Shown: positions 16,301 through 26,118, counted from the stretch's first letter. The stretch is 64,000 nucleotides of DNA from Selenomonas sputigena (GCF_026015965.1 NZ_CP110383.1:2048051-2112050); one strand, 5' to 3'. Made by a program: numbers and translations. Notes: generated by a model not told the origin, from the sequence alone.

Positions 16301-19300
16301 AAACAGCCCCCGAGAGCAGTCCCGGCGTCGCCGCCGTCTGGCTGTTCGCGAAGTTCGTGAAGGTAACGCCGTTCATTCCGGTGTAATTGTGCGGATTGCC
16401 GTTATAGTCGACGGTCTCCGTCTTGCCCGTGACCGTGACTTCGCGCGGCACGATGCGGTAGTCGACCGTAATCTTGTAGTTGAGGTCGTTATGCCCCGTA
16501 TAGGTGATTGTCTCATTGGGAATCGTGGAAGCCGACCCGTAGGTGCGTGCACCTGCACGCATGGTCACATCATTTGCCGCATTCGTCACCGTGCCGTCTG
16601 CCGTATGGATGTCGGCATTGACATTCGTCTGGTCCGTTGTGCCGAAACTATGCGTATTTGAATCACCAACATGGTCACGGATATAGTCGACCTCAGCCTT
16701 ATCGAGCGCACGGCGCTTCTCGTTGCCGTCGTCCTGGATATAGAAGCCCGCAGTCGAGTTGAAGAACGCCGAGTTATCGTCGCCATAGGCACGCGTCGAA
16801 TAGAGCTTCAGCTCGGGCTGATACCTGTAGAACATCGCGTTCTGACCCGCAGGAATCGTGACCGAGCCACGCGCCGTGTAGTCCGTGCCATAGCGGCGGA
16901 ACTGGAATACAAGCCCGTCGATCTCGTTCTCGACGGAGTCCTCCGTATGCACGACATAGCGCTGACCGGGGTCAGTTTTGATGGCGTTCGCGCCGCCCTT
17001 GTTCTTGAAGGCGCCGCCCTTCGCCTCGATGAGGACATCGGACGTGCCCGTGCCGACGATCTGCCCGCCGGGCGCAATCGTGACGTTGCCGCCGTCCTTG
17101 TTCTTGATATTGATGGCGGCGTTATTCCCCTTGATAACCCCCGTGACGTTCGTTCCGCCCTTCGTCTCGACGGAAACGCCCGTCGCGGACGTGATATTGC
17201 CGAGATTCTTGATCTCGTTCGGCCCCGTGAGATTTACGTTATGTGCATCTACTTCGAGCGTCGGAACGGATTTCAAGACACCCGTCGAGGTGATATCTTT
17301 GTTCGTCTTGATGGATACGGCATCGGCAAGCCCCTCGGGCAGGTCGACATTACCGACCTTGATATCGCCTGCATTCGTTCCGCCGATGCGGATTTTGCGG
17401 AAGCCCTTGCCGTCGGGGTTCTTCTGCAGAAGCCCCGTGCCGCTGAAGATGTCGGAAGGAAACGTAGGATCGGAGGCAGAGCCGCCCGCGCCGGGCGTGC
17501 CGAAGTTGAGCGTCTTGCCCGGCGTATAGGTGTCGAAGGACACATCGCCGTGCCCCGTGATCGTGCTGCCGTTCGCCGTGTTGAGCTTGTCCGCCTGGAT
17601 GGCGACGTTACCGTCATGATCGCGGTCGGCGCCGTCGGCATTGATATGCGCATCGTCGAGATTGACTTCACGGCTGGCGACGGTATAGTCCCTGCCGTGC
17701 GTCTTGATCGAGCCGGAGAGGTTGACGCCGCCTTGGCCGCTCGTGATCGCCTGCTGGATGTTGACGGTGAACGGCATGTCGATCGTGCCGCTCTGATAGA
17801 GACGTCCGCCGCCGCCACGGTCGCCGATGTTGATGATCTCATACTCCCAGAACTGACGGTTGTTTCCATTGAAATACTTGTCGAGCAGCGAGAGCTTCGC
17901 GGAATCGTTCACTTCGCCGCCGAGCTTGATGTCGCGATCGTGCGAGATCGGCAGGATATTGAGCGCCTTCTTTCCCTTCATCTTGCCGTTGAGGTCGATC
18001 GCGTCGGTCTTGAGCGTGAGTGCGCCCGTGCCCGTATCGACATTGCTTCCCGCCGCCGTCGTCAAATTCTTCGATTCGAGTGCAAAGTCGTTGCCGTTCG
18101 TCCGAATGTTTGCCGAGCCGTCGACCGTCATCGAGCCTGCCGTAGCACCAGAGCGGATCGTCGTCGGATCGACGAAGTTCAGATTGCCGCCGACATTCGT
18201 CGCGCCCGTCGCGTCTTCGCGACCGAGGTAGACGTGCTTGAAGCCGTCCTTGATCTTATTGCCGCCGAAGAGATTCGCGGGCAGGGTCAGCCCTGTACCC
18301 GTCGCGCCGACGTTGAGGTTCGTCGCCGCATTTGCCTGCTGCACGGTGAGATTGCCCTTGCCCTCGACGCCTTCGGTGAAGGTCATGGCGTCCGCCGAAA
18401 GCACGACGTCGCCCGCCGTGCCGCCGGACTCACCGGCCTTGACGCCCGTAATCGTGCGCGAGGGGACGGATGCGCCCGCAGGCGTCGTGATCTCGCCGAT
18501 GGTCAGCGCATCGGACTTGACCTTGACGGAGAGCGCGTCGGCGGCGAGCGTGCCGATTTCGTTCGCCTGTTCGAGCGCGATGTTGCCGCCGACGGCGGCG
18601 AGATTCGCCGCCTTGATCTTGCCCGCCGTCTGGTTCGCCGCCGTCTTGGCGTTGACAACGAGCGTCTTGCCCGCCGCAAGCGTCATATCCCCTGCGAAGT
18701 TGATGTTATCTGCTTGGAGTGTCACGTCCTTCCCGAGGGAAGAATTTTTCACATTGATCGTACCCTGCGTACCGTTGCCGATGGCGTAATGCGAGAAGTT
18801 CGGGCCGAATACCTGTGTGAACTTATTGTTCGTCAACTGCAGGTCGCCCGTCGCACCGTCGCCAAGCCCGATGGTCTTCGAGCCGTTGTACGTTCCGATG
18901 CCGAGTGTGCCCGTGCCCGTGACGGACGGACTGCTCCCGTGCGCTGCGAGGTTCGTGATATTGTTCGTATAGAGGTTCAGCGTGCTGCCCTCGCCGATGT
19001 TCATGATGCCCGCGCCGCCCGAGTTCTCGATCTCACCCGTGGTCAGCGTCACTTTGTAGTCCTTGCCGGAGCCGTCCGTGCCGACCTTGAGTCCGCCCGC
19101 GCCGATGACCGTCTTGCCCGTCTCCGCTGTCTTGACGACGACGCGGTTGTTCGCTTCAAGTCCGTCGATCGTGACCGTCTGGCTGCGATTGTCGCCGAGA
19201 ACCAATTCGCTGAAATCTTTGCCAAAGAGCTTGCCGTTGAGCTGGTCGCTCGTGACATGAAGCCCTGCGCCCGTAGAAGCGTTGTTGAGCGTCAAATCGC

Positions 19301-22300
19301 CCGCCGTCTTGCGCGTGATGACGAGACCGCTCTTGCCGACGATGTTCGTCGTATTGTCGTCCGCTGTCGGCGTGACGATCTCATCCGTATGCACGCGCAG
19401 AGCGCCGACGGTATCGGTGCCCGAGTCGAGCTGAGCGCGTGCGTCGAGCTGCAGCTTTTTGCCCGTGACATCGACCCAGACGGGTGTGGAGCCGGGAGCG
19501 ACCTGCACCTTGGCATCCTCGTTCAGCACGACGTCGCCGTTTCGTGCATTGAGCGTCGCCTGTGCATAGTTGCCCTCGACCTTCAGTCTAGCTCCCTGCT
19601 CGAGATGGATGTTGCCCGCCGTTTGGATATTGATCTCTGCGCCGTTTTCCTTGCTCGTCCCGTCGACGCCTTTCACATGGACAGTCTTGCCCTGCTTGAC
19701 GGTGAAGCCGCCCGTGATGACCGATGCGGGATCATGCCCCGCCTGCGTCGGATCTGCACCGATCTTGAGCTTCGTACCCTTGCCCTCGATGGTGAGATTG
19801 TCGCGCACCTCGACGCCGAGCTTGCCCGCCGCATTGATGGACTTCTTGACTGCGCCGCCGTAGAAGTAGACATGCTTCTCGCCCGCGACGTCGAAGCCGC
19901 CGAAGCCATCGAGCGTATTGTTGATCGTGCGATAGGCAATGCGGAACTCCGTGGAAGGAGCGTCTGCAGCATTGTCACTGATATAGATGTCCTGACTCGC
20001 CGATGCGCCCTTCGCCGTGACCTTGCCGTCCTTATCGCCGTTGATCTTGCCAAGGCCGAGATCGATGCCGCCCGAGAGGTCGAGCTCCAGATTCTTGACG
20101 GCGAGCGTATCACCTGCTGTCGGCAGAGTCGCCGCATGCGCCTTGATCTTCATGTCGGACTTGCCGTCCGCGCCCGCCTTCGTCGCGCCCGTCAGCGTGA
20201 CGTCGCCCGTGGTCTCAATATCCGACGGCTTCTTGAACGTCGCACCCTTGATATTGATGTTGCCTGTCTGCGATGCGCCGCCGATCTTGATGTCGCCGTA
20301 ATTCGCGTTGTTGATGTTCCAGTCGCCCGTGCCCGTGCCGACGTTGATGGTCTGCGACTTCGTCGCCTTTTCGAGCGTGAGCTTCTTGCCGACGTTGACC
20401 TTGTTATTTCCGAGGTCGAGATCGTCGGCTTCGATCTTCGTGTCGTTCGTGGATGTCAGATTGCCCGCGACGGTGAGCTTCTTGCCGCCATCCATCTTGA
20501 TTTCCGTCGACTTCGTCTTGAGTCCGTCGACGTTCACCTTCGGCGTGACGGTACGATTCTCAACGACAGCGACCTTCATGTTCGTCCGGTTCTTGAGCTT
20601 GAGGTCGCCGTCCGCCATATCGGCGGCGATGTTTTCAATCTTGTTCGCCTGCGTGCTGAGATCCATCGAGCCTTTGCCGAGAAGCAGCAAGTTACCGACT
20701 TCGAGGGGCGCACTCTGGGAAAGACCGTCGCCTAGCGTCGCGCCCGGCGCATCGGCATGGAGCGCGAGCGTATCGGCAGATGTGCCGACGACTGCGCCCG
20801 TAACGTTGATCTTGCCCTTCGTTAGGATGCTCGTATACTTGGGCAGATTGCCGCTCGCGATGCCCGCGATGGTCGCCGTGCCGACATTGTCCTTCGTGCC
20901 GATGGCGACGTTGTAGAAATTGCCCGCCTTGAGCTTGCCGAGACCTGCATCCGAGACGAGTGCGCTCGATCCGCCGACGGTGAAATTGCCCGCCGTCTTG
21001 GGCTGAATGGCAAACGTGCCCTTCGCATTGCTGTCGGCAAACGTGACATTGCTCCAGTTCGTGACGCTGTCCGTCACCATCTTCATCGTGCCCGCGCCCG
21101 CCGCGAGGTTTGCGCCCGCAGCAAAGTCCACGGCGTTCGCCTTGAACGTCGTGTTCTTATTGCCCGTATTCGAGAGCGTTCCCGAGAACTTGAGCGTTGC
21201 GCCCGACTCGACCGTCAGCGGTGCTTTGACGTCGGCTGTGCCGATCTCGACGTTGCCCGTAGACGCATTGCCCAGATGGACTTCGCCCGTGCCGGAGTTG
21301 ATGAAATCGAGGTCATTCATGTGAACATCGGCACTCGAAGAACCGACGGCGATCGTCTTGCCCGCGGTTTTCGTCTCAACCGTGACCTTTCCGTTTGCAC
21401 TCGAAAGAGTGCCCTGCGCACCCGTCGGGAGCGTCAGCGCATCCGTCTTGACATCAATCGTGCCGCCTGCTGTCGATACCTTGCTCGCCGAAGCAAATTC
21501 AACAGTATTTGCTTCGAGCGATGTCGCCGCCGCGCCCGTCGATTTGACCTCGGCATTCGCATCGAGCTTGAGCGTGCCGCTCGCCTTGAGCTTCATCGCG
21601 CCCGCGCCGTTCGTGAAGCCGTACGCGCCAACGGTCAAATCGCCCGTGACGTCGATATCCGCGCCGCCCGTTGTCGTGGCAAAGCCCACTTCTTCGCCGA
21701 TTGTGAAATTCGTGGCGTTCTTGAGCACAATCTCCTTCGCCTTGCCGTCGAGCTTGCCGAGGAGATTTGCGCCCGTGAGATTGACCTTCGCCTCATACGC
21801 TTCGAGCAGGAGCGAGTCCGCCGTGAGGACGCCCGCGCCTTCGATGGCGTTCTTCGAGGCAAGCGTCAGTGTACGACTCGGCGAGACCGTGACTGCGCCA
21901 CTGACCGTCAGCTTGCCCGCGCCCGTGTAGATATAGAGGTCGCGGTCTGCCGTCACGCCATTCACCGTGATATCCGCCTTCTGATTTTCGTCGCCGACAA
22001 TGTTCCGGCCGAACTTCCGTATCTTGCCCCCGCTCGTAAAGGTATCGCCCGCAAGGTCAAGCCCGCCCGAACCCGTGCCGAAGTTGATGGTCTTGCCCTC
22101 CGTGAGCGTCCGGATCTGCGCTGTGTTTCCGACGATGCCGGTCCCCGTGATCGTGCCGTCCAGTGCAATCGAATCCGTGCGCAGGTCGACATTGTTCGCC
22201 ACAATGTTCGATGTGCCGCTGATGTCAATGCCCTTGCCACTCTCGGACTTGCCGACGATCGTGACCTTGCCCCCGCCCACAGCAATCTGCGTGCCCGCGA

Positions 22301-24062
22301 GCTTGACGCCCGCCGCCCCCGTCGTCGTGCTGCCCGCCATCTCGATACTGCCGTCCGCGCCGCTCAAAGAGGTTGTGCTGATCGTGGCGCTGCCGAGATC
22401 GATGCCGGAGACGCCTGTATTCGGCGAGTTCGCAAAGCCTATGCCGTTCTCAGTAAGACCGCCGCCGAGCTTGACATTGCCGCCGCGCGTCTTGATCTGC
22501 ACGCCGTCTGCCACGCTGATATTGCCGCCCGCACGGTGGTTCGTATCGGAGAGGACGTCGAGATGGAGCGCGCCCGCCGTCGAGGTGATATTGGCATTGA
22601 TGCTGATGTTGCCCGTCGCCTTGAGCGAGAGCGTCGCATCGCCGCCCGCCGTCTTATTGATCGCGTCCTGCACCTTGATGAAGTTATCATTGTTGCCCGT
22701 GAGGTTCGCCGTCTGGATGGTTACAGATGTACCGCTGTTCAGCGAATTGGTGACGGTCTGTACATCCGCCTGAGAGCCGGCTTCAGGATCGCCCGCCGCA
22801 CGCGTCTTGACCTCAATGTCGTCGGGATCGATCAGCCATTCGCCGCCCTTGCCCGCTTCGGACGAAGCATTGACGCTTCCTGTGATCTGCACCTTCTTGC
22901 CCGAGGTCTCGACGGCGCCGCCCGCGCCCGTACCTGCACCGCGTGCCGTGATCTCGCCCGCGAACTTCGTCCTGCCGTCCGACCAGACGGCGACCGTGCC
23001 GCCCGCGGCATCCGCTGCCGTCGCATCGGCACGCACAGATGCGCCGCGCTCAACCGTGACATTCTCGGCGTGCGCGAGATCGCCCGCGCCCTGCCAGCCG
23101 CCGCCGATCTCAACCGTGCCGGCCTTCGCGCCGCTCACGTCCGTCACGCTGCCCGCCGCAAGGCGCACGTCGTTCGCCGTCATGCGGATCGCGCCCGCCT
23201 TGCCGTCAAGGCTCGCGGCACGCACGACGCCCTCCTGATTGACAGCAGAGGAAACGAGCGCGTCGCCCGTCGCCGCTGTCATGAAGACGAGTCCGCCATC
23301 CGCTTCGACGATGCCTTTGTTCGTGACGCTCTCTTTCATCGCCGCTTTCGTCGGTACGACCGCAACCTTGCCGTCGCCCGTGAAGTCGAGCGATACGGCG
23401 TCTGCCGCCGTGAGCACCGCCGCGCCCTTCTTTGCGACGATGACGCCTTCATTGACGACATCCTTGCCGAGAAGCGCGACTGCGCCCGCATCCGCCGCAC
23501 GAAGCGTGCCGCGATTGATGACCTTGCCGTCATTCGGCGTACCGACGAAGGCATACTTGCCCGCCATGAAATCAGCGTTCGTAATGTTCATCGTCGAGGC
23601 TGCGATCGCGCCCGCATCGACCTCGGCGCCGGGCGCAAAAAGGACGCCCGCCGGGTTGACGAGGAAGACGCGCCCATTCGCCGTAAGCGTGCCGAAGATC
23701 TCGGAGGGATTCCCCCCGAGCACACGGTTCAGCAGAGCTGCCTGCGCATTCGGCTGATAGATATTGACGCGCTCGTTTGCCGCGATGTTGAAGCTCTGCC
23801 AGTTGATGACGGCGTTCTCAGTCGCCTGATGAATCGCCATCTCCGCCTGACTCTTGGCGATGTCGGCAGTGCCCGCCGCGACTTCACCGCCCTGCGGCAA
23901 GGCGCTGGCAGGGCTGCTTGTGCCAACGAGGGCTGCGCCCGCCGCCACGATGCCGACGCCGCCCAAGAGGGCACGGCGCACGTTCTCCTGCAGGCGCAGC
24001 AGGAAGGGATTGCTCTCGCCGCGCTCTTTCCTCGCGCGGCGCTGCTTTTTCATGAAGCGCAT
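13356..24062 (-). CDS. giant filamentous-haemagglutinin-like exoprotein (TpsA) with MBG repeats
   Basis: A 3,568-residue secreted adhesin-type protein. Residues 1-54 are a long signal (basic KKQRRARKERGE, hydrophobic ALLGGVGIVAAGAALVG, cleavage near SPASA). The two-partner secretion domain follows: NWQSFNIAANERVNIYQPN, NRVLGGNPSEIFG and GRVFLVNPAGVLFAPGA. About 2,300 residues of beta-helix-like sequence rich in Thr, Gly, Asn and Val come next. Residues about 2,470-3,240 hold MBG/YDG-type repeats, then a 110-residue Gly/Ser/Thr tract and a C-terminal domain of about 230 residues that I do not recognise. AAGGAGA precedes the ATG. It follows its transporter gene directly. No nuclease-like toxin tip is evident, so adhesion or biofilm is likelier than contact inhibition. 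Confidence 0.92.
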   Translation of the reverse strand: MRFMKKQRRARKERGESNPFLLRLQENVRRALLGGVGIVAAGAALVGTSSPASALPQGGEVAAGTADIAKSQAEMAIHQATENAVINWQSFNIAANERVNIYQPNAQAALLNRVLGGNPSEIFGTLTANGRVFLVNPAGVLFAPGAEVDAGAIAASTMNITNADFMAGKYAFVGTPNDGKVINRGTLRAADAGAVALLGKDVVNEGVIVAKKGAAVLTAADAVSLDFTGDGKVAVVPTKAAMKESVTNKGIVEADGGLVFMTAATGDALVSSAVNQEGVVRAASLDGKAGAIRMTANDVRLAAGSVTDVSGAKAGTVEIGGGWQGAGDLAHAENVTVERGASVRADATAADAAGGTVAVWSDGRTKFAGEITARGAGTGAGGAVETSGKKVQITGSVNASSEAGKGGEWLIDPDDIEVKTRAAGDPEAGSQADVQTVTNSLNSGTSVTIQTANLTGNNDNFIKVQDAINKTAGGDATLSLKATGNISINANITSTAGALHLDVLSDTNHRAGGNISVADGVQIKTRGGNVKLGGGLTENGIGFANSPNTGVSGIDLGSATISTTSLSGADGSIEMAGSTTTGAAGVKLAGTQIAVGGGKVTIVGKSESGKGIDISGTSNIVANNVDLRTDSIALDGTITGTGIVGNTAQIRTLTEGKTINFGTGSGGLDLAGDTFTSGGKIRKFGRNIVGDENQKADITVNGVTADRDLYIYTGAGKLTVSGAVTVSPSRTLTLASKNAIEGAGVLTADSLLLEAYEAKVNLTGANLLGKLDGKAKEIVLKNATNFTIGEEVGFATTTGGADIDVTGDLTVGAYGFTNGAGAMKLKASGTLKLDANAEVKSTGAAATSLEANTVEFASASKVSTAGGTIDVKTDALTLPTGAQGTLSSANGKVTVETKTAGKTIAVGSSSADVHMNDLDFINSGTGEVHLGNASTGNVEIGTADVKAPLTVESGATLKFSGTLSNTGNKNTTFKANAVDFAAGANLAAGAGTMKMVTDSVTNWSNVTFADSNAKGTFAIQPKTAGNFTVGGSSALVSDAGLGKLKAGNFYNVAIGTKDNVGTATIAGIASGNLPKYTSILTKGKINVTGAVVGTSADTLALHADAPGATLGDGLSQSAPLEVGNLLLLGKGSMDLSTQANKIENIAADMADGDLKLKNRTNMKVAVVENRTVTPKVNVDGLKTKSTEIKMDGGKKLTVAGNLTSTNDTKIEADDLDLGNNKVNVGKKLTLEKATKSQTINVGTGTGDWNINNANYGDIKIGGASQTGNINIKGATFKKPSDIETTGDVTLTGATKAGADGKSDMKIKAHAATLPTAGDTLAVKNLELDLSGGIDLGLGKINGDKDGKVTAKGASASQDIYISDNAADAPSTEFRIAYRTINNTLDGFGGFDVAGEKHVYFYGGAVKKSINAAGKLGVEVRDNLTIEGKGTKLKIGADPTQAGHDPASVITGGFTVKQGKTVHVKGVDGTSKENGAEINIQTAGNIHLEQGARLKVEGNYAQATLNARNGDVVLNEDAKVQVAPGSTPVWVDVTGKKLQLDARAQLDSGTDTVGALRVHTDEIVTPTADDNTTNIVGKSGLVITRKTAGDLTLNNASTGAGLHVTSDQLNGKLFGKDFSELVLGDNRSQTVTIDGLEANNRVVVKTAETGKTVIGAGGLKVGTDGSGKDYKVTLTTGEIENSGGAGIMNIGEGSTLNLYTNNITNLAAHGSSPSVTGTGTLGIGTYNGSKTIGLGDGATGDLQLTNNKFTQVFGPNFSHYAIGNGTQGTINVKNSSLGKDVTLQADNINFAGDMTLAAGKTLVVNAKTAANQTAGKIKAANLAAVGGNIALEQANEIGTLAADALSVKVKSDALTIGEITTPAGASVPSRTITGVKAGESGGTAGDVVLSADAMTFTEGVEGKGNLTVQQANAATNLNVGATGTGLTLPANLFGGNKIKDGFKHVYLGREDATGATNVGGNLNFVDPTTIRSGATAGSMTVDGSANIRTNGNDFALESKNLTTAAGSNVDTGTGALTLKTDAIDLNGKMKGKKALNILPISHDRDIKLGGEVNDSAKLSLLDKYFNGNNRQFWEYEIINIGDRGGGGRLYQSGTIDMPFTVNIQQAITSGQGGVNLSGSIKTHGRDYTVASREVNLDDAHINADGADRDHDGNVAIQADKLNTANGSTITGHGDVSFDTYTPGKTLNFGTPGAGGSASDPTFPSDIFSGTGLLQKNPDGKGFRKIRIGGTNAGDIKVGNVDLPEGLADAVSIKTNKDITSTGVLKSVPTLEVDAHNVNLTGPNEIKNLGNITSATGVSVETKGGTNVTGVIKGNNAAINIKNKDGGNVTIAPGGQIVGTGTSDVLIEAKGGAFKNKGGANAIKTDPGQRYVVHTEDSVENEIDGLVFQFRRYGTDYTARGSVTIPAGQNAMFYRYQPELKLYSTRAYGDDNSAFFNSTAGFYIQDDGNEKRRALDKAEVDYIRDHVGDSNTHSFGTTDQTNVNADIHTADGTVTNAANDVTMRAGARTYGSASTIPNETITYTGHNDLNYKITVDYRIVPREVTVTGKTETVDYNGNPHNYTGMNGVTFTNFANSQTAATPGLLSGAVSYTPIADATKTTGYAQGAVHAGEYSVDLKNSTLSATNYKFKYVPGKLTIKPIDIHFTAPSGERIYGTSNDSVTMTSSTTHTGTLLSGDSFAKYTVTATDGTNDVTERTGVGTYTMTLKGAALAAGSRSLATDYHITSDPGTLTIKKRALTVTAGDKSRAYGDANATAGYINNTAKVNVAAATATAGLVNGDAIDDVTETIDPTATVTTNAGTAGLWTKASAAHFSSGTANNYNITYVDGHFNITKRALTLVAGDKSRIYGTANTTAGYVNGTGLFRVKAGTNLVNGDTVSTVTETIDSRATVTTDAGTAGLKTKIANAVFGTGNAANYDISYEDGGFAITPRDLTLRAGSKTRIYGTENSTAVYTGGTSKFRADAATATTGLVHGDAVADVDESTDALVTTNAGTAGLKTQIANARLMGNRKASNYNIHYVDGGFAITKRDLYIQAGDKSRAYGAANSLAHYVNGTSRINVRQTDATTGLVNGDAISSITETIDPLATVTTDAGTPHLWTRVSDAQFGSGFASNYVIHHADGSFAIVPREVLVTAGSASRDYGEPNPVVTEYTVERGDFMSERGLLAGDNLTGVTTYYDAAITPQTASGLHAGVIHVDPASVNAGYQGATALSNYRFSYAPGTLKIHLRGFDMSTPEGRAVTTGSITASQIVANLSHGHMGGVSAMSGGIGGTSASGSSVGGTSVGGGAGSIGGTTGGGASSFGGTSASGGSAGGFGGTGGVGGKTVGASNGGGTSTSAGSSTSAGSSANTGSSNTSAGIGSVVGVSSAEQLHDTSFADGIAVDMPKDLAATSWQSRVVVASGGASEAHDYVEGADGSFGFDLAKTRGNYGIHDEIPGGTAEAIPVLFTDGGSRDLDGIYSVNYGAGKLAIKPASKKVEIPDPKEIRSSAEKALSFLYQTQNGAFQVTFGNGIVTLYPKDDAALNIVVGKEKKAERAVLASGLLTAIEDLGVTPVEIRAVYIFKELDESAE
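14640..15870 (-). repeat. tandem MBG/YDG repeat units inside the exoprotein gene
   Basis: Four neighbouring copies of about 97 residues (290 bp) share AGDKSRxYGxAN near the start, GLVNGD, VTETID, TTDAGTAGL and NYxIxYxDGxFAI at the end. More distant copies flank them on both sides. Such near-identical copies invite recombination and copy-number change. Confidence 0.85.
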
Positions 24063-24098
24063 GGGTATTTCTCCTTTTTCGTCTGAAACCGATATTGG

Positions 24099-24165
24099 GG
24101 AATCACGGATAAATTCAGCCACCCATCTTCACGCATCTGGGCGACCTCATTTTATCAGCGTTTCC
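24099..24165. repeat. MITE-like 67-bp repeat, copy b
   Basis: GGAATCACGGATAAATTCAG at one end is an imperfect inverted match to ATTTTATCAGCGTTTCC at the other. It is nearly identical to copy a. It lies between the transporter and the exoprotein genes of one operon, so it would be transcribed as a hairpin. Confidence 0.72.
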
Positions 24166-24219
24166 CTTGAACGTCCGAGAGGTCAAGCCATGCAGACCGC
24201 CCGGCTCTCTATTAATATA

Positions 24220-26037
24220 TTAGAAGAATTTATACAGTTGAAACCAGAACCTGCCGCTGCGATCCGTGTCGGAAACCGCCTTTTCATGGCCGATCTTCCA
24301 AGCGTAGTGCAGATGCGCGACCCAGTTCGCCTGATTGCTCCAATTCACGCCGACGCCCGCGCCGTAAAGACTGCGGCTCTGCGGCCCTGTATAGCCCAAC
24401 CAACCGTTGTGGTAGAGCTTCACATGACCGCCGTCGACGAAGGCGATGAGCTGCCAGGAGTTTTCGTCGCCCTCGCGCGTCGGCAAGTTCCAGCGCAGCT
24501 CCGAAGTCCAGCGCCAGCCGTCGTCGCCCGAGGCTTCGCCGACGGGGTAGGCGCGTACGCCGTAAGGCCCGCCGAGCGAGAATTTCTCCGAGGAATCGAG
24601 GTTCTTGTTCGCCCACTGGCGGCTGTAGGAGAGGTAGAGCGAGAGACGATCGTCTATGTGCTGCAGGCGCGTCAAGTTCAAATTCCACTTGCCGAAATGA
24701 CCTGCCGTCCGCGCGGTAGCGGCATCGTACCGGCGCTGCACTTCATCGTCGATGGAGAGGTCGCCATACGTGTAATTGAGCGCGAAGGTGTTGCGGCCGC
24801 CCGTCCAGATATGGTCGAGGTTGTCGCCGTTGATGCCGATGACCCAGTTTTTCGCTCCCTTGGGATTCTTGTACGCCATACCCTTCGCTTCGTCTTCAAG
24901 ATCCTTCCAGTCGAAGCGCAGCGTGCCGTAGAGGTTGAAGTCGCGGCTGCGCCGGAAGTTGTGCTGCCACCAAAGGCTCACGGTCTCCGACGTGCCCGTG
25001 TAGTCAAGCGCAGAGAACGCGCCGCCCAGCGTATAGTGCGAGCGTGCGTAGCTGACGCCGACGCGTTCGCCCTGCTTGGCGATCGGCGTCGAGTAGGAAG
25101 CCGATCCCGACCACATGCCGCCGTTCGACACGATGCCGCCGACGGAGAAGAGGTCGCCCTCGCGGAACGGACTCGCGTAGTTGAAGAAGGCGCTGTACTG
25201 GTAGCGTCCCGTGTAGCGATAGCCGCCGTTGTCGACGCCGACGTAGCCCCACATGCGGTTGCCCTTGTTCTTGACGTCAATGACGATGTCCGACGTGCCC
25301 TGGCGGCTGCCCGCCTTGATCTGAGTACGCGCCTCGACGCGCGAGAGGTCATTGGTCAGCCAGACGCCGCGGTTGAGCGCTTCCTTCTTCACGAGTTCGC
25401 CCGAAGAAAGCCCCATCTCGCGCCGAATGGCATTTTCTGTCAAATACGAATTGTTGTTCACGATGATCTTGTCGTAGCGCCCGGGCACGATCGTAAAGTC
25501 GACCGCGCCATTCGCGAAATCCTGCGGCGCGAGGTAGGCGAAGGCGACGAAGTACCCTTTGGAACGCAGGTATTTCGTGACCTCCGCCGCCTGCTCTTCG
25601 AGGTCGGCGAGACGCGCGTACTTGAGCTTGTGCGGCTTTAAGAGCGCACGAAGCTCCTCGTCCGTCACGGGGTTCTCGCCCGAGAACGTGTAGCGGCGCA
25701 CGAGGATCGCGCTCTCCGCAGCCTGCTGCTCTGCCTGCCGCGGCGCAGGGGCTTCCACGCCCGCTCGCGTCACGTCCGGCGAGGCGGCTGCCTCCGCTCC
25801 CTCGGTCTTCGGCACGTCGACGGCGCTCGCACCCATCATCGGCGCTTCGCCCGCCGCTGCACGCACCATGGCACGCTGCGCATCGCCCGCCGCATCTGAA
25901 ACCGTTCCCGCTTCAGCGCAAAAGGGGGCGAGCACAGCGCTGACCAAAGCGAGCGTGACGGCAAAGGACAGACGCCTGCATCGCTTTGCGACAGACCTGT
26001 GCCGCATTTTCTCTGCATCCTGCATCTTCATTCGCAT
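24220..26037 (-). CDS. two-partner secretion transporter (TpsB; ShlB/FhaC/HecB family)
   Basis: A 605-residue outer-membrane protein that exports the large exoprotein. A basic, then hydrophobic signal (SFAVTLALVSAVLAPFCAEA) is followed by an Ala/Glu-rich spacer. A POTRA-2 type domain covers residues about 105-180 (RRYTFSGENPVTDEEL, YLRSKGYFVAFAYL, FTIVPGRYDKI). A 16-strand type barrel comes next, with WGYVGVDNGGYRYTGRY and the conserved LGGPYGVRAYP loop that enters the pore, ending in LYKFF. Three in-frame ATGs compete; the chosen one has GGAAGG four bases upstream, and one six bases further in is also possible. It is first in the operon; about 157 bases with a MITE-like repeat separate it from the exoprotein gene. 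Confidence 0.93.
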   Translation of the reverse strand: MRMKMQDAEKMRHRSVAKRCRRLSFAVTLALVSAVLAPFCAEAGTVSDAAGDAQRAMVRAAAGEAPMMGASAVDVPKTEGAEAAASPDVTRAGVEAPAPRQAEQQAAESAILVRRYTFSGENPVTDEELRALLKPHKLKYARLADLEEQAAEVTKYLRSKGYFVAFAYLAPQDFANGAVDFTIVPGRYDKIIVNNNSYLTENAIRREMGLSSGELVKKEALNRGVWLTNDLSRVEARTQIKAGSRQGTSDIVIDVKNKGNRMWGYVGVDNGGYRYTGRYQYSAFFNYASPFREGDLFSVGGIVSNGGMWSGSASYSTPIAKQGERVGVSYARSHYTLGGAFSALDYTGTSETVSLWWQHNFRRSRDFNLYGTLRFDWKDLEDEAKGMAYKNPKGAKNWVIGINGDNLDHIWTGGRNTFALNYTYGDLSIDDEVQRRYDAATARTAGHFGKWNLNLTRLQHIDDRLSLYLSYSRQWANKNLDSSEKFSLGGPYGVRAYPVGEASGDDGWRWTSELRWNLPTREGDENSWQLIAFVDGGHVKLYHNGWLGYTGPQSRSLYGAGVGVNWSNQANWVAHLHYAWKIGHEKAVSDTDRSGRFWFQLYKFF

Positions 26038-26099
26038 CGTTCCTTCCATGACTTGCCATCGTTCTTCACGACGGCTTCCAAAAGTATCAACCGCACTTG

Positions 26100-26118
26100 T
26101 ATGCTATATATTAGCATA
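26100..26118 (-). promoter_or_regulatory. palindrome in the promoter region of the two-partner secretion operon
   Basis: TATGCTA, five A/T bases, TAGCATA: a 19-bp near-perfect palindrome that also contains a possible extended -10 (TGCTAATAT on the minus strand). It is a candidate operator or overlapping promoter, about 65 bases before the start codon. Confidence 0.45.
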
